Shown here in pieces: positions 28,001 through 39,300 of a stretch of DNA of 64,000 nucleotides (the first letter of the stretch is position 1; each line of letters opens with the position of its first letter). The stretch is from Baylisascaris procyonis. Taxonomy: Eukaryota; Nematoda; Chromadorea; Rhabditida; Ascarididae. The notes under the pieces are model-generated. The model was not told the DNA's origin. It made no database searches and saw nothing but the letters and a program-made list of their open reading frames with translations. Position numbers and translations under genes: made by a program. Location of the stretch: contig JAZARR010000154.1 of the NCBI GenBank assembly GCA_037389465.1, forward strand, positions 3,224,001 through 3,288,000, given 5' to 3'.

Positions 28001-28325
28001 CCTTGAGGGTTCTACCCCCCTGTCGAGCTGTGGTCGAATAAATTGCAAACAGTTTATCAGTAGATGACAAATAAGAACAGGCCGCGCTCGCCTCGCACAC
28101 TCCAAAGGCCAAATGCAGGCCCACTCGGCCTTAAGACCAATCTAGATGCTGGAATGAACACATGAGCACGTCAAACCCTTTTCTATCTCCAGATTCTGCC
28201 TCAGGCTGACTTCACGATACATGCTAAACAGTCGTTTGATCTGCCTGTATGCTTTTGACCTTCTTTGATTTACATTGCACGGTGCACTATTCCCGATTGA
28301 TCTATAGCATATTGGTCTACCTTAC

Positions 28326-28416
<91 letters not shown>

Positions 28417-30263
28417 AGTGAACACCTCGGTAACAATTTTCTAGCTGACTCGATTGCAGGATCTTGATTTCATGAAATTCCTTCTTCGAGCTTTCAAATA
28501 TTACTATCCCTGTTGTTTGGCATCGCTACTCGTTTTCGAGAATCCGAACGTGCTGAATGCATCATGGAAATTGGTTCGATCATGGATGGACAGTGACACA
28601 CAACGTCTTCTCCAACATGTCACACGAACTTCAGTGCCCAATTTTGTACCTCCCCTATTCTTGCCCCTTCATATGGGTGGAGAGGTTTGTTTCAACTCTT
28701 TTTACTTATTTTATTGCTGATATAATTCACTAATAAGCAAAAAATTATTATTATTGCTCACAAAGATTATCGTTTGGGCATTCATTGCAAATCGAATCCA
28801 ATTCGAATTCGGATTTTCTACACAAATTCGAACCTTAGTGTTTGGAGGATGGCGACTGATAAAATTCAGATTTATTTTATGAAAAACCGAATATTGAGTT
28901 TCCAGAGATCGAGAGATCAAATAGTAAGCTGCTGAAGTAAACAAAAAAAAAAAAAAACGAAACAAGAAATAGTGCAATAATGAGCGCCCAACAAGGCCTA
29001 GAAAAGTTTAATAGACGTTCATTGAAGCAGCAATTAATAGACGTCATATGCGAATTATACTCTGATCCGAACACACGGCTGTAGATACCTTCTTGCTACC
29101 ACACTGAATGAAAGATAGAAAGAGTTGATCATTGTTCAACACCCTTCCCCTTAGCCCTTCTGCTCACCCTCTCCCTCCAAAAAGCAACAGCAGTAAAAAC
29201 ATCATAAGGTGTTTTTGAAGAAAAATTCCGTATTTAACGAATTTGGAGTAATAACCTTATAAACTCTATATGAAGGGCCTAGGTTTCAGGAATAGACTAT
29301 TGTTCCTCCATATGCAACTTACTTGCGAATTCCCATAAACGCATCCACTTGTCAAACTCGCAAATCAAACATCAAATTTTATGAACACCTTCATCCAACA
29401 TATTCCTTCTGGCATTTACAGATATGATTACTTTTGTGGTTATTTACCCTCAATAGTAAGCGTTTTGAATGATGAACGACACCCTGCAATGATTCCATAC
29501 TTCGTTTATGCGGTACCGCTGTCGATGGAAGTTCATGGAGGTTCATGGACATCCAGACAGTTCCGCCACGAATGCACATTAATCGGGCACTACGCAACGA
29601 AATTACTAGTTTTATCGATTTAGTCCTTCCATATTTTTTGAGGTTATTTCAGTGTATACTTCCTGACATTTTAAATCGTTTTTAACTGTGCAAATTGCAC
29701 AAGTTCCCAGTAGCATTTCTCCTTTCATTATGGTGGAGAAATATTCTTTCCCAGGAATGGTAAAAATGCCCACTTTAATCTGCTTTTACTAGTCTGTAGT
29801 TCGAACAACCATCATGTTCGCATAATTTTTTTTTTCAAATTTTGAATGATTGCCAAAGATTTATGATAGAAATCGATATTTTAATAGATTCAATGATGGC
29901 AATGCAGTTGGCAATCGTCCAAGATCTGAAAAAAAAAATCTTTGTGAGAATTTCATCATTAAAAAAAAGTCATGAAACGTAGTGATCACTTCCGCCATAT
30001 CGCAGAAACAGAATTCTTTGTTGTAATTAATGAAAAAAATGGCAGCAATTGAAAGGTGAATGCACATACAATAGGGCTTAGCAAAGAGTTGGGGACATCG
30101 AGTGGCACTTTAGTTATATTGTGGGCATCTAAATATGACCACTCTTTGATTTCATTCGCCTAGGACCACCGGATCGCCATCATAGTGTAACGGGAATGTG
30201 GAGAGGAAGACACTAAAAATTTTACGTGGGTAGACTTTCCAACGAAGTCGAGCAAAATTGCAC

Positions 30264-30318
<55 letters not shown>

Positions 30319-33300
30319 AACATTGCCCACTATTAGTGACTCAATGAAGGAGAGGGTTTTGATCTTATGTAAACAGTGATAGGACGCTTTAACTATGCGT
30401 CTTTTTCTATGTTATTCGTTCGCGATAAGACCTCCGTGAGCACAACACAAAGCACGTCATATATCAGCACTAACGACTTCATTTTCAAAACACATTTACC
30501 CAGCTGAGTACGACTTCGTTACTTTCTACTGTATTTACTTTATTTGTAATTATATAAAGTGGAATATATAGAGGTTTTATTACATGCAAGTACGTAATGA
30601 TACCGTATTAATGACCATAGAGAGAAAAAAGTACAATAGTAGAATGAGATATCGGCTCGTCACCATCCCCTCCTAATTTATTTATTTTTATTTATTTATT
30701 TATTTATTTTTTGAATATTTTGCTGCTCCGCATTTTGAGCCGAAATTTTCAATTCATCGATCATTATTTTTGCAAGAATTTATTGAACTTTGCACGCTAT
30801 AAAAAATAATTTACTTAATAATATTGAAATTTAAATAGGATTATTGCTAAAATTGGTTTTATTAGAGCGATCTGCACTTACAATGCTTTAATTTGATTGA
30901 GAAAAGCGCCAGAAATTTTGTTTTCAAATGACTTTTTTAAAAAAAAACTCGAAAGTTTTCAATTCCGTCATACGTTTATTCACCGCCTTGTTGAGGCCTA
31001 CTTGTTGAAAATTCTCCACTCGCATCCCCCTCCCAACCATTTAAAAGGGGGAGGTAATCAGAAAACTTCGGGAAAAACATTTTTAGATGGGAAACTTGTT
31101 ATTGAAATGCCACTATATTTGAGAGGAAATCTTCACAGATAATCTCAATCAATTTAATAGACTAGACTTCCTATTTAACAACTCTTTTCGAAGTATTATA
31201 TAGTTGCTTTTTGCGGATGAATCGATGTAAATCTTGCTGATGATTCTGATTATGACTGATACCAACGCCCGACTTCACAATAATTCTCTGTCGATTAATA
31301 AGTGAAGAGTTCAAAGCTATCGTATCAACTTGAATTGAAGCCCGGAGCTTCTATTTTTTTGCGATACTCAATGAAAACGTTGGTACTGATAGATGTGAGG
31401 CTAGTATTCATCGTGGCTTTGTAATTTCGTTTTGCTTTCTGTTTACGAAGGTGATTTATTACTGTTCACGTGCGTAATTTGTTTGCTGTGCTAAATTAAA
31501 CTACACTAATGCCACGTGTTACTACGTGAAGCTTCGGCTTTTTTAGAGTGGGGATTTAGAATGGAGTCTTGACTATGAGATTCTTCGAGGATGAAGCTGT
31601 ATTTGAGAGATGGAGTTCCCACTTCTAACAACCCACCAGCAAAGCATTTATATTCAGGGGGCTTGTTTCAAGTAAATACGGTATTTACTTCCATCAGCCT
31701 TTTCTAATTCGTCGTTTAAAAAAAATTGGAGATTTTCATAGAATCAGCCGCGTGAACCAAAATTTCACTTTATAAATGTGCGAAAATCAACAAATTTCGA
31801 GTTTTCACTTTTCGAAACGAATTATATTTATTTCGCTCATTATCATAAAAATTCTGTCGTTGTGTCAAAATCACCAAATTTACTGATTTTCTGCCAAAAA
31901 AAAACAACTTTATGAGCATTTTTTATAAGTTTCGTTTTGATTTCACTATTTTTTTGTGCGTTCTGACTGCAAAATCCATCTGCAAAATGCTCTAAATATG
32001 CCTATAATAGTGGCATCTAGCAAACTGTTCGATGAGGGATGAAAATAATATCAACGGGCGGATATGAACCCTTTACGTTCTATTTGCTGTGCGAATACTT
32101 CACCTTTGAGCTATTGCAGATGTTTGCTAGCGTATCTTTGCATAGCTGCAATCAATTCAAATATGCATATAATGCAACCAGTATAAAGCCAGCAATCAAA
32201 ATTGAGTTAACATTAGTGAAGATATGACTGGTATACATATAGATTGCAGTTCGTATGCTAATTATATGCTTCTAGTAAGATGATATCAGTGCTAAATAAT
32301 ACTTACTGTTTTTTGTGTGACAACTGCTAGGAATTTGTATGTATAGACAGTATAGAAGATTATTCATTTCGTTTTGATTTCATCGTTGTTTTTTTGTGTG
32401 TATTCTGACTATAATCCTTAATGCGTTCGATGCGATGCAACTCTTTAATCAAAACGTCGGAAAAAAATATAGTGAGCGGAAAAGGGTATTGATTTGTGGG
32501 GACAAGAGTGGGGCATGAAAACTGGTATAAATGGGAAGACCACCGTTTTTCGTACAGAAATAAGCAACGTAAAGTAAGATGATTTTGGGTAGCAATTTTA
32601 TTAAAAATGTATGTATAAAAAGTAAAAATGTAACCAGTATCTATTTAAAATGTACTTAAATCACCTTATAAAAGAGTTACAATAAATTGCAAATTGAAGA
32701 AACGGACGCAGGTGAATGATTTTTTAATTGAACCGTTATATATACCACTGAGTAGCGTAATTTTTTTGGCAGGAATTTCTAGCGACGAACGCATATTTGA
32801 ATTCGCTGTTGCAGCACAAAACCGAGCATTTTGCTGCTGCAGCACAAAACCGAGTATTTTGCTACTGCGGTTATGTGCGTAAGCTACGTAAAAAGCTTCA
32901 TTATTTCATGTAGATCTGCGCATTATTTAATTGCTATTGAGAGAGGCAATTCTATCGTCTAAATTGTGAAAAATGATGTCATTTTTATTTTTCCTATTTT
33001 AAAATGAAACGCCACCTCGCATCTTCGATAGAAGATAACGAAGTGTGCACTCCGTCAATACTAATCGTCAGTGCGTCATATTCGGCTGCATTCTCTCATC
33101 TATTTGCATAATTCTACTATTAGACATAGATATTTTTTGATTATTTCTACTATCCTTCTAATAAATGATCAAGGAAAATGTTGGAATATCGAATAGGAAA
33201 AGAAAGATTACGTTTGAAAATTTTTACAGAATTAAGTCACATCGACCAATCGAATGTTCAAAATGGCGATCCTCAAATAGCGACCTACATAAGCGCGAAC

Positions 33301-36262
33301 ATTCATATGTGTGAAAATAAGCTGGCGAGATTGATGCGCAAAAATAAACAGGGAGTGGAGATGATGCACAAAAAAAAATACCTCGTTCAATTCCTGTGGA
33401 AGTTTTCTGATGGGTGCCAAGTACCACTTGTCTCCCTTTATGAGCACCTTTCCCATGAATTTCTTTTTTTTTTTTTGGGGGGGGGGGAGGGGAAGAGGGA
33501 AGGGAGAGATGGGGTTGTGAATAACATGAGCCTCCCGAATGCAAGCTGCTCCACATCGAATTGGCATACATTTGTTGTGAATCTGCCGTGTGATATATTA
33601 GCGTGTTGAGTTCAGAAAATCGGCAAATTTTTTAATATAGAATTTCCCCACAACAAAATAAGCCATCATAATAGGAATGGTTTTATCTGTTTATAAAGGA
33701 TTTAACTCTGAGAATTCCCTCTTCTATTGATCTCTCCAGAATTTCCTGTCCGTTTTATACACATTCCTTTTCGTATTTAAAAAAAAAAAGAAGAGAAAAA
33801 TTTAGATCACACATAATTCTATGTAAGCAATTGGCATCGCATTCAAAAAGAACTTCAAGCGCGCTGTTCGTTATGCTGTATTCGCATCGCGTATAACTAC
33901 TAGAAGTGAATAGTCGTATTTGCAATAGCTAGTGCAAGTTTTTCTAGGCAAGCTTATGCTGGGTATGTTACGGGAACGATGAAAGAACTCAACAAAACGC
34001 ACGTTCACTTGTCATCATATACGCGCATCATTACACATTCGCCACTCTCCTGTCGAGCAATTGAAGTGTAAAACTTCCCTGGCTGTGAGTGTGGTGGCGG
34101 AAGCCGCCAGATCTAGCTTTGGCCGAATCGTTGATGCCCATAGAAAGAACCTGATTTGAGTGGAAACCGGAATCGAATTTTAGAGAAATTTTAAAATCTT
34201 TTTATTGTTTCACACCGTCCTTTTATTCATCCAACAGGCGGCACATTTGAATTGGAGTTGAATGCGTAATGTATTATTAGCTCGTACTCTAAGTGTAATG
34301 CGTCACTATCTGTTTAATGCCGCACACAACAGCTGACCAATAGGGATTATGTTACACGTATAGGGCAACGCCTTTGCGAATGTTTCGAGGGCTATCCTGA
34401 GGCTATATTACATTGCCTTTGCTTGTTGATAGTCGCTTGAAATATATGCAGATTGCCTCAAGAAAGTTTCTTTGCTATTTGCTGTTTAATTCTCGAGATG
34501 GTTATTTGCGATGAGGTCATTCAATACTTTTGTGTTTATGTCGAGTGGCATTGCCATACACTCGAATTGATATTTATTGTTGTTAGTAGTAGTCATTAGA
34601 TGACCAAATTTTTGTTAATGTTTTATATTTCCTTTGCGATCTCAAAACCAATTACGAGAATAGAGAAAGTCGATGAGATCAGGCCACTTTCTATCTTTGT
34701 CCCTTCCATTTGCTCCTCATTGTAGATAGCTGTCTTGTGAGTATTACCAGCCATTGATGCTTTGCTGTTTATGAGATTTGAAATGTATTATTCAGGGCGG
34801 AAATATGAACGACACAATTAATGGTTGTTGTCAAATATAAAAATGAATCTCTCAATTCAAGGTTACATTCTTTTTCGTTCTAAAATAGTCGATGCGGCTA
34901 TTTTAGAACGAATATTCTGTAGTGGGAATAATAATCTCCCAACACCAAAACATTCCCACGGATCTAAAAAAATTCATTTTGTATTTTAAATTCCATTTTC
35001 GAAAATAATTTAGAAAACAATAGCGGATAGGGACAAAGGATTGTATTGCTCACAATTTTTTGTTTACAACAATGAAATTCCCTCATAAAAACTCTGAAGA
35101 AGAATAATAAACGAGCGCATTCATTGAAAATGATCCGATTGATTAGGTTAACTACTTTTGCAAATTGAACATTAATATCTGTTTGCTGAGTCGAAGCACG
35201 GCAAAGCCCCGACCGAAAAAATTTTAAGATTTCCCAACTTTTTGGGAAATATATTCCCGAGAAAAAGGAATTTCTAATTTTCCCCAGACATTGATGCTGA
35301 GATAGATTATGATAAAAGAATTTGCACCTGACCTTTGCTTGAATGAATTTGTGATGAATTATTCTACCATTAAAGCGTATCTGTGTACTTCATCCGCATT
35401 ATCAACCGTTCACTTTTGTCAAACACTTATTGGACGAGGTAATACGCACTCCTTGCGGAGGAAGTTAACGATTCATGCGCAATACAGATTTCGGAACTTT
35501 CCACCATAATCCTGTAACCTTTCCCAGGTAAATTTGTGGGAATACGTAAAAGTCGAGCAGCACCGTAATTGCGCATCAAAAAACAGCAATTGATACGCTA
35601 ATGGTAGAACTTCCTGGGAAATATATTCCCGAGTATGATAAGCGCATGTTTTGATGTAGCCTAAATGTTGAACGTTTTGCGGTTATTTCGGTTATTGGAA
35701 TTACAATTGTCGCATAAAGGTTTATATTATTTCTCATTCGCTATATTCAGTTATGCTTCCATAATTTCGACTGCCCTATATTAATCTACACATTTAAAGC
35801 AGTATGCACATTGAAACACCTCAAAAATCTACTCTATATAAACGATCGATTTCATCGTTGTAGATTGCTTTCTATGAATAAATTAAAAATTTGAAATGTT
35901 TGCGTTTGATTAATTGATTGTGAAAAAAATTTACAACATTGTAACATTCCCTATATGAAGGGATGGGAGGAAGTATACGTAATTGAGAGAAATATTGAGT
36001 AGTTAGTGATTGTCAGATGTTTATAACTCTGACACCTATTTGCTTTCGTTTTGATCGTTTATCTTCATTACATGAGAACTAATTCATTGCATTTGTTGAA
36101 TGGGGAATGAAAAAATTGCCTGTAGACTATAGTCGAGCTTGTGACTACTCACTGTTCTAGCAGGTGTTTGTCACAGGTACAGCATTTGTCGGGAAAGTTG
36201 AAAACCGAGAGTACCGTTCATGTCTGCGGTCGGTATTTTCACTCGCTGCGATCCCCGAATCT

Positions 36263-36360
<98 letters not shown>

Positions 36361-39300
36361 TATTGCCATTCACACTTTTTAGTGTTTTGCTTTTTTAGTA
36401 TGTTTTAGTATTTTTTATATTATTTGATAGCCTGTTTCATGTTTTTCAATTTTTCCATATTTTTGAATTTTTTCAGTAATTTCTTTGTTTTAAAATAAGC
36501 TCTCGCAGCACTATTCACAAGTGATATTCGTGGAATTTGCTTCTTTGACGTCATCGCAAAAAAAAAAGCGAAGGGTGCTGAAATGAATCGTTGTCTGCTT
36601 GTGTGTTTAGTGAATGAAAAACAACGTTTCCGCATTGTTCTTTTCTTCAGCATAATCCCATATTCTTTGATACTATAGCCAGAGGCGTCCACAAACGTTA
36701 TTAGCTAAGCTCTAAACAGTCGACGGTGAAGTAGATTTATCGAGTAGTGACTATTACGGACAGCCGTTTGTCACATTTACTCATTGCACAGTTCACCTCT
36801 TATCGGATTTCCTTTAGAAGAATATTACTTAAATTACAACCACATTTCCTTTATATAGTAATTCCTAATAAGCTATAGGATTTTCATTCAAGAACCATAT
36901 CGCAATGATAAAGAATCATCTAAAACTCTTCAAAATATTTTTGACATAAACTGCACTCATTTTGCAGTGTCATTTTGTAGTTATTTCTGAAGCTCTTAGT
37001 TATGATCAGTGCTAAGAGGGTTTCAATTGTTGTTATTAGTCTTAGAATTCTGTTTTATTATTTGTTAATATTATCGTTGTCATAGTTACTTCTTTCTCAA
37101 ATTAAATTTTAATGCTAACGAATAAATTTAATGTTTATTTGATCGAAAATTTTTCGCGGAAAAAGATTATTATTTATTGATATTCTTGTAATGGAACTTT
37201 TTTTTTAAATTCTGTTAAGCAATCGATTTGATTACCTATATATATATTGCTAATTCCTTGTTGAATTATTTTTCGCTTGGAGGGAATTCACATATCCTCA
37301 TTTACTCTTTGGAGTAATGGGTCGTCTCGAAAAAGCTAAATATTCTTACTAAAACCTATCAATATAAATTCATATTCAATTGCAGTTGAGTAAAACTGGT
37401 TTATCTACACATAAATCTACACCCATATTTTCTTTTTCTTCGATAATAGTGCACCGTAAAGATTCTCGGCATCTATGTTAAGTATGTTGCTTTTAAGGAC
37501 GAATTTATATTTACGATGGATGAGTTGGCGCGTTGCATTCCTTCACAATCGAGTAGCGAAACACCAATCGAACAGCAGCATATCGCCAGCCCTGATCTCG
37601 ACAATTTTTCAGCAAAAAGAGTTAGTTTTTTAGGATAACTCCAGTTCAGTATTTTTCGTTGAGAATTTTTTTTCACTTTTGCGAATTTTTTCACTTTGGT
37701 GATGGATATGAGGGAGAAACAGAAAGAAATCAAATATTTTTATGTGTATAATTTCTTTCTTCACAGAGAGTAGGCGGAATTTCGGATTTGATCTTTAAAT
37801 TTGTCATTAATTCGCTGTAGAAGCCAATTGGTGTATCTAATGTGCTTGATGAAATGAGACATAATTCACCTGCCATCGAGGTCTATTTTTCGGGATCGTA
37901 TTCAAGCATTTCGGTTATGGGGAACTGCTAAATAAAATAGTAATCCAATGCTCCTAACGTAAGCATTTAAGGCTAAAATGTTGAATTAATTTTTGGAATA
38001 GGTAAATATTATCAGTGATGCTGTTCAGTACTATGATTTCCCTAACAGGCAGTAAAGTTTGGCGAGGAGGATGGTGTGGTACGTGCAGCACCTCTCAACG
38101 TACATTCACGTTCTGCATCACTAACGAAGCGTAATGGAGGCGTACCGGCTACATTGAAACCACTTGCAGAAGCACGTATCAACTCCGCATCAAGCGATTC
38201 TGTCACGACAAAATTCTTATCTATATGGTCAGTAGGTTGCCCTCTATTATACCGTTGAATAAGTATCACTTCCGGTCCAAAACATTGCTCGTTTTTTCGT
38301 GGAACTTGGAACGAATCTATACTCCGAAGAGATTTAATCCCAGTTGGGATTTTAATTAGGTGTATCCACTAAAATAAATAAAAGTAACGCGATGATTACG
38401 AATTTCAATAAGAAAATGAATAAGATTCGTGCTGGAAAGAGGGTAATTTCCGTTTACATCATTGCACTATAAGGAATTGTCTCCTTCGTTAACTGTGATG
38501 CATTGATGTACTGACTAATGAATCATTTGAATAATAGAAAAGCATTTGATGTATCGAAAAATATCATTGAGGTATTATCAGTTGATTTATTCCTCGATGA
38601 TGTGATCTAGTGCCATTTTTCTTTGTTGTGAATGGGATTAATTTCTCATCGATGATAAGTAGGTTTAACAACACATCAGTAGTTGGTGAAGTGAGATGTG
38701 GGCAGGCAATAAGCAAAACTAGACCTCAGTGTTATTGCGGGCCTCACCCTTGGCTAATTGCGAGTGCGTGCTAACTTTTAAGTTCATGTAAATGGATACC
38801 AAGTGCAAATTTTGTTGGGCAAATATATTGCATAGGCGTTAAAGCAATAATATTCTATGCATTATTCTGCTCAAACCTATGCTCTTTCAAATAGTCTAGC
38901 GATGAGGTTAATCTAGAGAACAGCAAGAAAAAATTTGAAATATCTGTTTGCAATAAGCTCGAATTTATGAAAAGAGAGGTGTTAAATTGCTAATTAATAT
39001 TAAAACTTGACTGAGGGTAAAGCTAAGTCATGCCTTAAATTGGTGATCCTTCACTGTGCCAAATTTTCCCAATGAACATGCTTGAACTAAGAGCCCAATT
39101 GTACGAGGTGCAATTATACCAACATTGTTGTCATTGGCAACAATTTTTGAAAGCTTCCAATCGTTTGCGTCTTATGTTAGTAAGTTTGTCATGTTTAGTG
39201 ATTCAGCGTAATCCTCTCGATATCCTCTGAAAAACTGAATTTTTGAAGAATACTGCCAAAGAAATTAATTAATAACTTCATACAGTAATTTGTTCTTCCC

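Larger units (their letters stand above)
28685..37497 (+). other. MOSPD2 intron 5 (8.8 kb), no gene seen
   Basis: The largest intron of the window. Besides the two TA tracts, hairpin, tRNA-like remnant and direct repeats listed separately, I see only short AT-biased open frames. It runs from donor GAG/GTTTGT to acceptor CTTTTAAG, phase 0 on both sides. Confidence 0.7.

Noticed and set aside
27936..28124. GC-rich minus-strand ORF of 62 codons in MOSPD2 intron 4
   Set aside because: No splice sites, domain or repeat structure found; possibly an old insert but not supportable.
28249..28467. Ile-Tyr repeat reading frames over TA microsatellites (also at 36141-36408, 44675-44878, 57692-57902)
   Set aside because: They are translations of (TA)n and have no independent coding signal.
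33178..33609. 143-codon plus-strand ORF in MOSPD2 intron 5
   Set aside because: It runs through a T14-G11 homopolymer, is open on the other strand too, and matches no family.
38221..38231. MOSPD2 exon 7 donor at ATATG/GTCAGT
   Set aside because: Joining to the GACAG acceptor before the MSP exon gives a TGA stop; the phase-0 donor two bases into the next codon was preferred.
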